64,000 nt of DNA from Sneathiella glossodoripedis JCM 23214 (GCF_000616095.1 NZ_BAMS01000001.1:1426001-1490000); one strand, 5' to 3'; positions 1 through 8,492 are shown, counted from the stretch's first letter. Notes: generated by a model not told the origin, from the sequence alone. Translations and numbers: made by a program.

Positions 1-359
1 CATTCTGAGATACTGTCTGCATTACATTTAGTAATGCGAAGAAGCTCCTTTTTTAGTTTACGTAATTTTCGTTCCCTTTCGCGCACTTCTTCGAGATGTC
101 GGGTGGCGATCGCATGGGCATCTGCACACGGATATTCGGGATGCTGGCTTAATTCCAGCAGCTCTTTTATATCTTCGATTGAAAAGCCCAGCTCGCGGGA
201 GTGGCGAATGAAAGAGAGTTGTTTTAAGCCATCTTCTGAGTATCTTCTCTGATTACCTTGAGAGCGGATCGGTTGTTCAAGAAGGCCCATATCCTCGTAA
301 TATCGAATTGTAGGGATTTTAACTCCCGTCCGTTTTGAAAGTTCACCGATTGAATACAT
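1..359 (-). CDS. MerR-family metal/stress regulator (3' end outside window)
   Basis: The reading frame runs off the left edge of the window and starts at an ATG whose complement lies at 357-359. The product begins MYSIGELSKRTGVKIPTIRY, the winged helix-turn-helix of MerR regulators, continues with the conserved YYEDMGLL and RRYSEDGLKQLSFIRHSRELGFS region, then a coiled-coil dimerisation helix rich in Glu/Lys/Arg. A Cys about residue 79 (PCADAHA) and a second Cys near the end (TKCNAD) sit where CadR/ZntR/CueR-type sensors hold metal ligands, so metal sensing is an inference. It is divergent from the cation-efflux gene at 446, and the DNA between them carries a MerR-type promoter, so it most likely controls that gene and itself. 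Not seen in the common single-frame view because the stop lies outside the window. Confidence 0.9.
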   Translation of the reverse strand, partial: MYSIGELSKRTGVKIPTIRYYEDMGLLEQPIRSQGNQRRYSEDGLKQLSFIRHSRELGFSIEDIKELLELSQHPEYPCADAHAIATRHLEEVRERERKLRKLKKELLRITKCNADSISE

Positions 360-369
360 AAAATTTTCC

Positions 370-400
370 TTGAACCTCTAGTTACTAGAGGAACTATATA
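370..400 (+). promoter_or_regulatory. MerR-type promoter/operator with 19-bp spacer
   Basis: A -35 hexamer TTGAAC (370-375) and a -10 hexamer TATATA (395-400) are separated by 19 bp, the over-long spacer that MerR activators correct by twisting DNA. The perfect inverted repeat CCTCTAG-TTA-CTAGAGG (375-391) lies inside the spacer. It points toward the efflux gene at 446. Hexamers, spacing and dyad are read directly; the regulator assignment rests on the divergent MerR gene. Confidence 0.8.
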
Positions 401-445
401 AGAGACAGTCGAGATTTTTAAAGCTTAAACCAGAAAGCCGGTAAT

Positions 446-1105
446 ATGACGATTGTAACAAAAGGGCAGAATGCCGATCACGGATGCGGGTGCGCGGGGA
501 ACCCGAAATTTGATGGTATGAATGCTTCCTACAAACGAATTTTGTGGATAGTAATTGTGATAAATGCCGGCATGTTTGGCATTGAAATGCTGGCGGGAAA
601 ACTAGCCGGCTCTCAGGCTTTGCAAGCGGACGCGCTTGATTTTCTGGGGGATGCCTGCACCTATGGCCTCAGTCTTGCTGTTATTGGGATGAGTTTGAAA
701 GCGCGATCAGTGGCAGCTCTTGTGAAGGGTGCTAGCCTTTTTGTGATGGGAGTTTGGGTTCTTGCTTCAACTCTGTATCAGGTGTTTGTCTTGGGTGTTC
801 CGCAAGCAGAAATTATGGGGGGAATTGGGCTTCTTGCGTTGTTGGCCAACTTAACCAGTGTATTGTTGCTGGTGCGGTATAAAGATGGTGATGCAAATGT
901 TCGCTCTGTCTGGTTGTGTTCACGCAATGATGCCATTGGAAATGTAGCAGTAATGGTGGCGAGCGGACTGGTTTGGTTGACCGCTTCGGCTTGGCCTGAT
1001 TTGATCGTTGCTGGAATTATGGCTGCGCTATTTTTAAGGTCATCGCAGCTTATACTTGTTCAAGCCGTCAGGGAATATAGATCGGAAACTGCTGCAATAA
1101 GTTAA
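446..1105 (+). CDS. Short cation-diffusion-facilitator-like transporter
   Basis: 219-residue membrane protein, likely a divalent-cation/proton antiporter of the inner membrane. After a hydrophilic N-terminus with an HGCGC metal-binding-like cluster (residues 12-16) it has about six hydrophobic segments. The DALDFLGD sequence (residues 62-69) matches the TM2 DxxxD metal site of CDF proteins, and SRNDAIGN near residue 157 is the equivalent of the TM5 site. It lacks the roughly 90-residue C-terminal cytoplasmic domain of classical CzcD/YiiP, a form commonly seen next to MerR regulators. Divergent from the MerR gene and preceded by a MerR-style promoter. The transported metal cannot be told from sequence. 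Confidence 0.85.
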   Translation: MTIVTKGQNADHGCGCAGNPKFDGMNASYKRILWIVIVINAGMFGIEMLAGKLAGSQALQADALDFLGDACTYGLSLAVIGMSLKARSVAALVKGASLFVMGVWVLASTLYQVFVLGVPQAEIMGGIGLLALLANLTSVLLLVRYKDGDANVRSVWLCSRNDAIGNVAVMVASGLVWLTASAWPDLIVAGIMAALFLRSSQLILVQAVREYRSETAAIS

Positions 1106-1262
1106 TGTCGCAGGGCGAGCTAAGTATAGATTTAAAGTTAGAGACTTCTAATTCATATTGCGATTTGGATTACATTCAGTTTAGGATAGTCGAAATAAAT
1201 GTCTGGCTTGAGCTGTGAATAATAGACGGTTTATTGCTGGCAAATAAATATGTGACAGACAC

Positions 1263-1763
1263 TTGAGTGGGTTAAAAGTGGACCAGCCAGTACATGAAAG
1301 TTACTTGAAAGCGAAGTCCCTGCTTGAAACTGTTACCCAGTGGCAATTGAAAGGACTGCTTGAATACTGGTTAGAAATTCATCCTAAAACGCATTTGCCC
1401 GCCCGCAATGATCTGGACCCCATTCATATTCCAAAGCTTTTACCCTATGTGACAATGACTGATGTGGAACGCAACCCATTTCGCTTGCGCATGCGATTGG
1501 TGGGAACTGCAGTAAATAGCGCTTTTGGGAAAGATTTTACACGCAAATATTTTGATGAAGTCTTTCCCAATTACGAGACGGCGCAAGGATACAAGCAACG
1601 GCGGGAGGTGGCTGATACAGGGCTCCCTGCCCATTATTTTGGACAAGGCGCACTTCGGTATAATCTGGATTTCAAGTCGGTGGAATGGGTGTTGCTACCC
1701 TTCGCCAGTGACGGTGAAACAGTCGATATAATTATCAGTACAATATCCTATGGGCGGGAATAG
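1263..1763 (+). CDS. PAS_5-family (DUF1457) protein
   Basis: 166-residue soluble protein resembling the alphaproteobacterial PAS_5 family: the LLEYWLEIHPKTHLPARNDLDP opening is followed by IPKLLPYVTMTDVE, RLRMRLVGTAV and GKDFTRKYFDEVFP, the usual order of conserved blocks. These proteins are single PAS folds of unknown ligand. No output domain is attached. The first possible start is a TTG at 1263, with a GTG at 1278 as alternative; neither has a clear ribosome-binding site. Monocistronic, ending in a strong hairpin shared with the convergent gene. Confidence 0.7.
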   Translation: MSGLKVDQPVHESYLKAKSLLETVTQWQLKGLLEYWLEIHPKTHLPARNDLDPIHIPKLLPYVTMTDVERNPFRLRMRLVGTAVNSAFGKDFTRKYFDEVFPNYETAQGYKQRREVADTGLPAHYFGQGALRYNLDFKSVEWVLLPFASDGETVDIIISTISYGRE

Positions 1764-1785
1764 GGCTTCCTGAATTAGGAAGCCC
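1763..1785. terminator. Bidirectional hairpin terminator
   Basis: GGGCTTCCT (1763-1771), loop GAATT, AGGAAGCCC (1777-1785): a perfect 9-bp stem between two convergent genes. Flanking T and A residues are few, so rho-independence is likely but not certain. Confidence 0.7.
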
Positions 1786-1793
1786 TTGACCGG

Positions 1794-2432
1794 TTAGTAT
1801 GCAACAGTAAAGAAACGTTTATTATGGCGCTTTTGTTCTGCTTCATCCACAAGGGCCACCGCGAAATCTTCCATACTGATTTGAGAAATACCGTCCTTGT
1901 CAGTAACCAGTGTATCACTGCCCAAGCGATATTCTCCTGTGCGCGTACCTCTTAGCAACATGGCTGGGGGACACAAATAGGACCATGCCATGTCATCATA
2001 ATCTTCAAATAGTAATGATTGCTGCTGGCACGCTGTGGCGATGGGTACGACATCCGATGGTAAAAATCCGGGTTCGGTCAAGACTGTTGTCGTCTTGCCG
2101 GGAATTTTCAGGATTGCGGCCCCTCCAACCACAACAATAGGGGTGTTGGCCAGTCTTGCAGAACTCAGGATTTTACGAGTAAGCGGTACAAGCATTGGTT
2201 CGGATCCGCGTGGTGGTCGTAATGCGCTTATAACCGTATCTGCTTGTTCCATCACAGGGACAAGATCCGCATCATCAGATACTTCGGTCACTATGGCTGT
2301 CACATTTTCGGGCAGCTTGCTGATTTGATCTTTGTTCCGGATGACAGCGTGAACTGAGTGGTTGCGGCTAAGGGCTTCGTTTACAACTCGACTGCCGACA
2401 TCGCCGTTCGCGCCAAAGACAAGAATATTCAT
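1794..2432 (-). CDS. NAD(P)-binding atypical SDR / NmrA-like protein
   Basis: 212-residue Rossmann protein. The N-terminus MNILVFGANGDVGSRVVNEA carries the GxxGxxG nucleotide-binding loop of the atypical SDR (NAD(P)H-binding, PF13460-like) family; ALSRNHSVHAVIRN follows as the expected second strand and helix. These proteins act as flavin reductases, NADPH sensors or epimerases, and the sequence does not decide which. It lies 10 bp upstream of the end of the DMT transporter on the same strand and may be transcribed after it, since both read leftward from the MarR operator region. Confidence 0.75.
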   Translation of the reverse strand: MNILVFGANGDVGSRVVNEALSRNHSVHAVIRNKDQISKLPENVTAIVTEVSDDADLVPVMEQADTVISALRPPRGSEPMLVPLTRKILSSARLANTPIVVVGGAAILKIPGKTTTVLTEPGFLPSDVVPIATACQQQSLLFEDYDDMAWSYLCPPAMLLRGTRTGEYRLGSDTLVTDKDGISQISMEDFAVALVDEAEQKRHNKRFFTVAY

Positions 2433-2442
2433 TTTTAGTTTC

Positions 2443-3332
2443 CTATTTAAGGGGGGTTAAAGAAAAGGGTTTTAGTTTCAAGGATTGCAGACGTGGTGCC
2501 TGCTGGCTTAGCAAGATGCTGAATAGCACCAGAAAGATTGCGAATAGCTGCATTAAGCTTAGGGTTTCGTCGAGGGCAGCCCATCCCAGAACCACAGCGG
2601 TGGTCGGGCTCAGAAAACCAAGAGTAGAGATTAGTGTTGGGTCAATTTTTGCGATCCCGCGAAACCAGAGAATATAAGTGAAAGCGGCTCCGATTAGGCC
2701 AAGATAGACAAGACCCAGCAGGTTGGTTCCATCAAGGGTCGGGAATTCGGGCTCTAACAAGAGCGTGAGCGGAATAAGCAGGATGCCACCCGCTGTCAGT
2801 TGCCAGGAGGTAAATGTCAACAAAGATACCGGCGGGCTCCATTTACGGCTCAGAACTGTACCTGCTGCCATGGAGAGTGCGCCCGCAATGCCGGCTAATA
2901 CGCTACATAATCCAGGCTCGCATCAGGTGAAAGGATGAGCGTGGCCACGCCCGCCAATCCGATCAACGCGCCGAGAACGGAGAAAAACAGAACAGGCGTG
3001 CCGATGACGAGCCGAGATAGAAAAATGACAATCAATGGTTGAACGGCACCAACTGTTGCAGCAACACCGCCCGGCAACTTGTAGGCAGCAAGAAATAAGA
3101 ATGACCAAAATAATGTGAAGTTGAGGGCCCCCAATATAAATACCCTGTGCCACCAGATCCCCGCTGGCAATTTACGGACAATCAGCAAGAGCAAAAGGCC
3201 GGCAGGTAGTGCCCTCAGCAAAGATACCGTGATCGGATATCCGTCTGGAAGAAATTCTGTAGTCACATAGTAGGTGCTTCCCCAGATCGCAGGGGCAAGA
3301 GCGGTTAGCAGTACGTCAGAAACGCGGTTCAT
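2443..3332 (-). pseudogene. EamA/DMT-superfamily exporter, split by one missing base
   Basis: Two overlapping frames make one protein: 2895-3332 gives the first five TM segments (MNRVSDVLLTALAPAIWGST, the typical EamA start) and the frame ending at 2443 gives the remaining segments. The first frame stops right after LSPDASLDYVAY; adding one base (GTAGCGTA to GTAGGCGTA, about 2902-2905) yields DYVGVLAGIAGALSMAAGTV and a 296-residue, ten-TM protein of normal length. Inner-membrane metabolite/drug exporter of unknown substrate. Divergent from the MarR gene over a double operator, so probably repressed by it. The break is more likely a base-calling deletion than decay, because both halves are well conserved. 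Confidence 0.8.
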
Positions 3333-3349
3333 TGGTGATCTCTTCTAAT

Positions 3350-3391
3350 ATCTTGACATCAAGATAAATATATAAATCTTGACGTCAAGAT
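3350..3391. promoter_or_regulatory. Double MarR operator
   Basis: ATCTTGACATCAAGAT (3350-3365, one mismatched pair) and ATCTTGACGTCAAGAT (3376-3391, perfect 16-bp palindrome) are centred 26 bp apart between the divergent exporter and MarR genes. The repeat, symmetry and position fit autoregulation by the MarR protein with joint control of the exporter. Confidence 0.75.
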
Positions 3392-3414
3392 AATTTCTAG
3401 CTAAATTTTGTGAC

Positions 3415-3903
3415 ATGGATCACGTAGACAAGATTGCTAAGCAGTGGAATACAGAACGACCTGACCTTGATGTTGGGGCGATGGAGATCGTTGGTCGTTT
3501 TGGCCGGATCACTAATCATTTGCGTGATGCGATGGGAAAGACATTTGCTGATTATGGCCTTAATGGCGCCAGCTTTGATGTTTTGGCCACATTGCGTCGT
3601 TCAGGTCAGCCTTATGCTCTTTCTCCGGGTGAATTGATAAAAGCCACCATGGTCACATCCGGCACGATGACCAACAGAATTGATCAACTGGTAAAAGCGG
3701 GCCTTGTCGCCAGAGTCAAAAACAGAGAGGACGCCCGCAGCTTTGTCATTTCGCTGACCGATAAGGGGTTTGATCTTATTGAAAGAGTGGTTGGTGAGCA
3801 CGTGAAAACTCAACAAAAGCTTGTTGAAGGGCTTACGCCCGATGAGGCGTTGCAGCTGAATGAGTTGTTGAAAAAATTTCTCGCGCATTTTGAGGCTGAA
3901 TGA
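3415..3903 (+). CDS. MarR-family transcriptional repressor
   Basis: 162-residue winged-helix protein. The N-terminal QWNTERPDLDVGAMEIVGRF block is typical of the alphaproteobacterial MarR group paired with EamA exporters, supporting the ATG at 3415 although no clear ribosome-binding site precedes it. The DNA-binding part is visible as LSPGELIKATMVTSGTMTNR (recognition helix) followed by the wing GLVARVKNREDARSFVISLT. Helices at both ends form the dimer interface. Divergent from the exporter over two palindromes, the usual layout of a ligand-relieved repressor and its target. Confidence 0.9.
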   Translation: MDHVDKIAKQWNTERPDLDVGAMEIVGRFGRITNHLRDAMGKTFADYGLNGASFDVLATLRRSGQPYALSPGELIKATMVTSGTMTNRIDQLVKAGLVARVKNREDARSFVISLTDKGFDLIERVVGEHVKTQQKLVEGLTPDEALQLNELLKKFLAHFEAE

Positions 3904-4040
3904 ACTGTCATCTTTTTGGCACAGGTGTCTGGTCTTATTTGTTGTATCTAACGTAAAAGCCGCTTCCCTTTTGTGATAACAATCTGTAGAGGGAGCTTTT
4001 CGCAAATAAGATGACGCGGATCAGAAACAGGGGATCGGTT

Positions 4041-5441
4041 ATGGCACAAAAATATCAGTCTATTATGGTCGGATGGGATGAGTGGGTTTCCTTGCCTGAA
4101 TTGGGTCTGGTCGCGATTTTGGCGAAAGTAGACACCGGTGCGCAAACGTCCGCTCTTCACGCTGTCAATATTCGGGCATATGAAAAAGATGGTGTTGAGC
4201 GCGTTAAGTATGTCGTGCATCCGTTGCCTGATCGCCCAGAGGTGGAAATAGAATGCGATTCTCAGGTGGTGGGAAAACGTAATATTGTTAGCAGTAATGG
4301 TGATGCGGAGGAGCGTTACATTGTGCGCACACCTATCCGGTTAGCTGGTCAGGAATGGCCAATTGAGCTGTCATTGACCAACCGCGAAGATATGCAGTAT
4401 CGGATGTTGATGGGGCGTTCAACAATGTCGGGCCGCATCGTGGTTGATCCAGACAGGTCTATGTTATGCGGCGAACTTTCCACCACCCTCTATGATGAAA
4501 TTGATAAAGAGGATGGTCAGAGCCGAAAACTGAAAATCGCGGTTCTTAGCCGGGAGCCAGAAAATTATTCTACTTCCCGACTTGTCGACGCTGCTGTCAG
4601 CCGCGGGCATTCTGTCGATGTAATTAATACGACCCGCTGCTACATGAATATCACGTCGAAAAAGCCGGACATTCATTATCAGGGCGTCTCCTTGCCGGAA
4701 TATGACGCGATAATCCCGCGTGTAGGGGCGTCCATCACTTTTTATGGTATGGCGATTGTTCGCCAGTTTGAAATGATGGGGGCGTATACATTGAACTCGG
4801 CGGAGGCAATTGGTGCCTCGCGAGATAAATTGTTTGCTCATCAGATTTTGGCGCGAGAAGGTATTGGCATGCCGGTGACCGGGTTTGCCCACTCCCCTTC
4901 CGACGTTCGGGACATGTTGAAATCAGTTGGAAAAGCACCGCTGGTGCTAAAACTTCTGGAAGGAACGCAGGGCAGGGGTGTTGTTCTGGCTGAAACCCAG
5001 AAGGCGGCGGAGTCAGTTATTCAGGCGTTCCGGGGATTGAAAGCCAATATATTGGTTCAGGAATTTATTGCTGAGAGCAAAGGAGCAGATGTACGCTGCG
5101 TTGTAATTGGTAACAAAGTGGTCGCTGCCATGAAACGGCAGGCCGAAGAGGGCGAATTCCGATCCAATTTGCATCAGGGTGGTTCAGCATCCGCCGTTAA
5201 AATTACAGCACAGGAACGAGCAGCAGCTGTGAAGGCAGCGAAGTCCTTGGGTCTTCGTTTTGCTGGCGTTGATTTGCTTCGATCAAATGATGGACCAAAG
5301 GTTCTGGAGGTAAATTCGTCACCAGGCTTGGAGGGCGTAGAGACCGTCACCGGTATCAACATTGCCGGACAGGTTATTGAGTATGTGGAGCGGGCAATTC
5401 ATCGCCGTCGAAGCGGATCGGTTGCGCGCAGAAAATATTAG
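4041..5441 (+). CDS. rimK: Retropepsin-like zinc protease/RimK ATP-grasp ligase fusion
   Basis: 466 residues in two domains. Residues 1 to about 145 match the RimK-associated ATP-dependent zinc protease family (DUF785, PF05618) with the [12 protein letters not shown] aspartyl-protease-like signature. The rest is a RimK-type ATP-grasp ligase: preATP-grasp strand [48 protein letters not shown] (ATP loop), QEFI, and the metal-binding [13 protein letters not shown]. RimK adds glutamates to ribosomal protein S6 C-termini in E. coli; the substrate here is unknown. I chose the ATG at 4041 because AGGGG precedes it at good distance; an ATG at 4011 is in frame but lacks this. No partner genes adjacent. 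Such fusions of ligase and protease suggest that the modification may be both made and removed or processed. Confidence 0.9.
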   Translation: MAQKYQSIMVGWDEWVSLPELGLVAILAKVDTGAQTSALHAVNIRAYEKDGVERVKYVVHPLPDRPEVEIECDSQVVGKRNIVSSNGDAEERYIVRTPIRLAGQEWPIELSLTNREDMQYRMLMGRSTMSGRIVVDPDRSMLCGELSTTLYDEIDKEDGQSRKLKIAVLSREPENYSTSRLVDAAVSRGHSVDVINTTRCYMNITSKKPDIHYQGVSLPEYDAIIPRVGASITFYGMAIVRQFEMMGAYTLNSAEAIGASRDKLFAHQILAREGIGMPVTGFAHSPSDVRDMLKSVGKAPLVLKLLEGTQGRGVVLAETQKAAESVIQAFRGLKANILVQEFIAESKGADVRCVVIGNKVVAAMKRQAEEGEFRSNLHQGGSASAVKITAQERAAAVKAAKSLGLRFAGVDLLRSNDGPKVLEVNSSPGLEGVETVTGINIAGQVIEYVERAIHRRRSGSVARRKY

Positions 5442-5443
5442 CA

Positions 5444-6364
5444 TCACGTGCCGTTGTTGCTTGCTGAATTTAGGTGATAGGTTTCAACCGCTTCGAGCAG
5501 GTATCCTTCCAGTTTCTTGACAGCGGGGCCGAGGGTTTCCGCTTCTGGATAGGTGAGGTAGAGGGTGGTGCGGCGGCCGCTTTCCGGTTGAAGCTGCAGT
5601 GGTACTATCAGGCCTTTATTTAGTTCTTCTTCAATTAAGGGAATAGGGGACCAGGAAAACCCATAACCGTTTATGAGTGCAGATTTTGCTGTTGCAAAAC
5701 TGCTGAATGTCCATCTTTGTTCAGCTTTTTGCCAACCGCCCACTCCTTTTCGCTGTGCACCAGTGTCCCTGATTATAATTTGTCGGTGCTGCCCCAGCTG
5801 GGAGAAAGTGACGGGTTCTTGCTGGCATGCCAACGGATGGGTAGGCGAGGCGACAAGTGCAAATTCCACATCCAGCAGCGGCATGCCGTTTGTGCCAGGT
5901 GTTAGCTGGCTGCAGATCGCCATGTCCACTGCTTTTTGATCGACCAATTCGCTTGTGCCGGACATCACACTTTCAATGATTTCCACTCGTGTGTGAGGAG
6001 CATCTTTTGCGAGTTTCTCCAATGCTTGCATCAGCAATTCAGGGGGAAAAAGAATTTCCATGGCAATGGAAATTTCAGGCTCCCATCCACTGTTTAAAGC
6101 ATGTGCAGCAGCCTCCAGACATTCCGCTTCGCTTAGCAAGGTTTTTGAGCGACGCAGGAGGAGCTGACCAGCCTCTGTAAGTTCAGCTTTTCTGCCATTT
6201 AGAGTCAGAATTTCCATGCCGAGCTGTTCTTGCATCCGGGCAATGGCGTAGCTGATCGAACTCTGGCTTTTATTTAGTTTTTTTGCGGCTTGGGCAAAGC
6301 CACCTTCGGAGATAATTGTGTGCAGGATGCGCCATTGTTCAAGGCTGACTTTCGGGGATCCCAT
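5444..6364 (-). CDS. LysR-family regulator of the azoreductase gene
   Basis: 306-residue LysR protein. Residues 5-65 hold the winged helix-turn-helix (EQWRILHTIISEGGFAQAAK, then LNKSQSSISYAIARMQEQLG), followed by the linker helix and a periplasmic-binding-protein-like effector domain (EPEISIAMEILFPPELLMQA onward). Divergent from the azoreductase gene with 115 bp between, containing dyads suited to a LysR activator. This pairing is frequent for quinone- or electrophile-responsive regulators; the effector is not known. Confidence 0.9.
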   Translation of the reverse strand: MGSPKVSLEQWRILHTIISEGGFAQAAKKLNKSQSSISYAIARMQEQLGMEILTLNGRKAELTEAGQLLLRRSKTLLSEAECLEAAAHALNSGWEPEISIAMEILFPPELLMQALEKLAKDAPHTRVEIIESVMSGTSELVDQKAVDMAICSQLTPGTNGMPLLDVEFALVASPTHPLACQQEPVTFSQLGQHRQIIIRDTGAQRKGVGGWQKAEQRWTFSSFATAKSALINGYGFSWSPIPLIEEELNKGLIVPLQLQPESGRRTTLYLTYPEAETLGPAVKKLEGYLLEAVETYHLNSASNNGT

Positions 6365-6384
6365 TGCAATTCCTATCGAAAAAG

Positions 6385-6438
6385 TTGATCAATATGATCA
6401 AATAATATCGTTTTAAAATCTAAAAGTCAGATATTATT
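6385..6438. promoter_or_regulatory. LysR box and larger inverted repeat
   Basis: TTGATCA-ATA-TGATCAA (6385-6401) is a perfect 7-bp dyad containing the T-N11-A signature of LysR boxes. Directly after it AATAATATC (6401-6409) is repeated inverted as GATATTATT (6430-6438) with 20 bp between. Both lie between the divergent lysR and azoR starts. Confidence 0.6.
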
Positions 6439-6479
6439 TCAATTGTCAGACGCACAACTCAATTGATGAGGTATCTGAC

Positions 6480-7085
6480 ATGACACAGATTTTACAAATT
6501 ACATCCAGTATTCTTGGTGATGGAAGTCAATCAACCGCGATCAGTAAACGTGTGGTTGATCAACTGCTTAGTAATCACAGCGACGCTAAGCTGGTAACAA
6601 GAGATCTTGAAAGAAATCCCGTGCCGCATTTGGATAGCGAGAGACTTGCGAGCTTTAACCTTGGCGCGGAGGAGCTTAACGATGTGCAGCGTGAGGCATT
6701 AAATCTGTCAAATAGCTTGATTGCAGATGTGCAAGACGCCGACATAATTGTTCTTGGAATTCCGATGTATAATTTTGCGATCCCGTCGCAATTGAAAAGC
6801 TGGTTTGATTATATAGCGCGGGCCGGTATTACCTTTCGATATACAGAATCCGGTCCGGAGGGGCTTTTGAAGGGAAAAAAAGTTTACGCCATTGTGACGA
6901 GCGGGGGCTTTTACAAGGGCACCGCGCAAGATGGAATTACTCCTTATCTGGACACCATTCTTGGATTTCTGGGGCTTGATGATGTTGAATATATACATGC
7001 TGAGGGGCTGAATATTGACGATGCAAGTCGCGATCGCGCGGCAAAACAGATTGAGGATCGGCTGCAAATTCTGGCCGCTGCCTAA
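6480..7085 (+). CDS. azoR: FMN-dependent NADH-azoreductase
   Basis: 201-residue flavodoxin-like protein of the AzoR/NQO family, which reduces quinones and azo compounds with NADH by two-electron transfer. MTQILQITSSILGDGSQST is the FMN phosphate-binding start, VLGIPMYNFAIPSQLKSWFD the second flavin-binding block (PMYNF), and IVTSGGFYKG the third. Length matches E. coli AzoR (201). GAGG sits 8 nt before the ATG. Divergent lysR upstream; followed by a good terminator, so a single-gene transcript. The role is probably quinone/electrophile detoxification. Confidence 0.92.
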   Translation: MTQILQITSSILGDGSQSTAISKRVVDQLLSNHSDAKLVTRDLERNPVPHLDSERLASFNLGAEELNDVQREALNLSNSLIADVQDADIIVLGIPMYNFAIPSQLKSWFDYIARAGITFRYTESGPEGLLKGKKVYAIVTSGGFYKGTAQDGITPYLDTILGFLGLDDVEYIHAEGLNIDDASRDRAAKQIEDRLQILAAA

Positions 7086-7096
7086 GTGAAAAATCG

Positions 7097-7132
7097 AATT
7101 CGGGGTGATTTTTACAGAAATTACCCCGAATT
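7097..7132 (+). terminator. Rho-independent terminator of azoR
   Basis: AATTCGGGGT (7097-7106) pairs perfectly with ACCCCGAATT (7123-7132) over a 16-nt loop, followed by ATTTTAG. Confidence 0.7.
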
Positions 7133-7238
7133 ATTTTAGAAATTCTTGATTTATTAATAAAACGTCAAACCTTTAAACCATAAACTCTTTTCTATCGGCG
7201 TGAGTTTTTCTTGAGAAGCGCTTCAAGGAGGTATGTTT

Positions 7239-7985
7239 ATGGGACAGCAAAACCCAACTAAAAGCAAAAGTCAGTCCAGCGGGGCACCGCATCTTGGACA
7301 TAACCGCCCCCATTTACCAGCAGAAGAGCTGGCTGCGGAGCTTGCTGTCCTGCAAGAGGCGGAACGTAAAACGTCATTAGAGAAACTTAAACAGCCAGAA
7401 CTCGTTGATTATGTTTATGAAGTTCGGTTTTACCCGGGTGCGAGCCTTATTTCAGGTGAGCTTAAAGCCTATGATATGAGGCATGCCCGCCGAGTTTTGA
7501 ATGTGATATTGGGTGTAACCCGCTTACCGGTTGATACCAAGATTATTGAAAAGGCAGTCGTTGAGCGGGAATGGAAAGAAATCTCAGCAGTTCGAAATCG
7601 CAAAATACTTAAGATTTTGACAGTGCATCATCATTGGTTGCAGGGGATGCCGGATGGAAAACGAGCTGACATGTCTGGTGAGGATCTGGAAGGTGCCAAT
7701 TTGGCTGGACGTAACCTGAGTATGGTTAGTTTGGCAAATGCCAACCTTTCAGGTGCGAGTTTACGCGGTGCTGTGCTAGTAGGCGCGGACATGTCGGGCG
7801 CGGATCTAAGCAATGCCGATCTGTCCGGTGCTGATCTGACAAATGCTTCGTTAGCCGAAGCCAATTTAATTGGCGCGGACTTGTCAAAAGTGCAATTGAA
7901 ATCGACAGATTTTTGGCGCGCTAACCTATCACGCGCCAAAATATCACCGGAAACCCTGCATCAGGCACTCGGCTGTCAGCAATAA
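7239..7985 (+). CDS. Pentapeptide-repeat protein
   Basis: 248 residues. The C-terminal half (about residues 145-235) is a run of A(D/N)LSG-type pentapeptides (DLEGANLAGRN, LSGADLTNASLAEAN), which fold as a right-handed quadrilateral beta-helix. The N-terminal 130 residues are charged and helical with no domain I recognise (YEVRFYPGASLISGELKAYD). The start at 7239 is chosen because AAGGAGG (7225-7231) is 7 nt away; the ATG at 7233 would be only 1 nt from it. Its last base abuts the convergent gene. Function unknown: some pentapeptide proteins mimic DNA, many do not. Confidence 0.85.
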   Translation: MGQQNPTKSKSQSSGAPHLGHNRPHLPAEELAAELAVLQEAERKTSLEKLKQPELVDYVYEVRFYPGASLISGELKAYDMRHARRVLNVILGVTRLPVDTKIIEKAVVEREWKEISAVRNRKILKILTVHHHWLQGMPDGKRADMSGEDLEGANLAGRNLSMVSLANANLSGASLRGAVLVGADMSGADLSNADLSGADLTNASLAEANLIGADLSKVQLKSTDFWRANLSRAKISPETLHQALGCQQ

Positions 7986-8357
7986 CTAGGCTGCCTTTCG
8001 ATTTCTGATCACGATAAAGGCAAATATCAAGGCTGAGACGAGGATCAGGATCGATCCGATCTTAGCCGGCAGGGGTGATCCTCCTTGCAAGACCATGGCG
8101 ATACCAGGTGTTAGTACGAGGATACTTGCAGTGGCTGTTAAGAAATGAACTTTCGCCAGCAGGCTCTTGGCGGCTGCGCTTACCAAGTGATAGTAGAAGC
8201 CGTAGAGCATCATGCTCACCCAGCCAATCAGATTGAGATGGCCATGTGCCGGTGCAAGAGTATGATCTTCGCTTGCAGACATTTGAATGCCCCAGACCAT
8301 GCCAAGTATGGCATAGATTGATGCTGTAACAATAAACCAATAAGAAATACCGTGCAT
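7986..8357 (-). CDS. Small four-TM protein with heme-copper-oxidase-like motif
   Basis: 123 residues, almost entirely four hydrophobic helices. The AHGHLNLIGWVSMMLYGFYY segment resembles the His-containing helices of cytochrome oxidase/nitric-oxide reductase subunit I (H-x-H-L-x-x-x-G-W), a similarity often noted for stand-alone proteins of this size. It is far too short to be an oxidase subunit I (usually over 450 residues) and has no partner subunits nearby. It may bind heme or simply share the fold; function unknown. The stop abuts the pentapeptide gene with no spacer. Confidence 0.6.
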   Translation of the reverse strand: MHGISYWFIVTASIYAILGMVWGIQMSASEDHTLAPAHGHLNLIGWVSMMLYGFYYHLVSAAAKSLLAKVHFLTATASILVLTPGIAMVLQGGSPLPAKIGSILILVSALIFAFIVIRNRKAA

Positions 8358-8492
8358 GTGTTCCCCTCACTAACCCATTATCTGTGATATTTGATAAAGT
8401 GAAAAAAAGATGACGTGAATTTGGCGTCTGGCGAAGCTTTTATTTACGATATTGGATATTCGATTTTCCAATTGGGGCTTTCCGTCTCCAGT

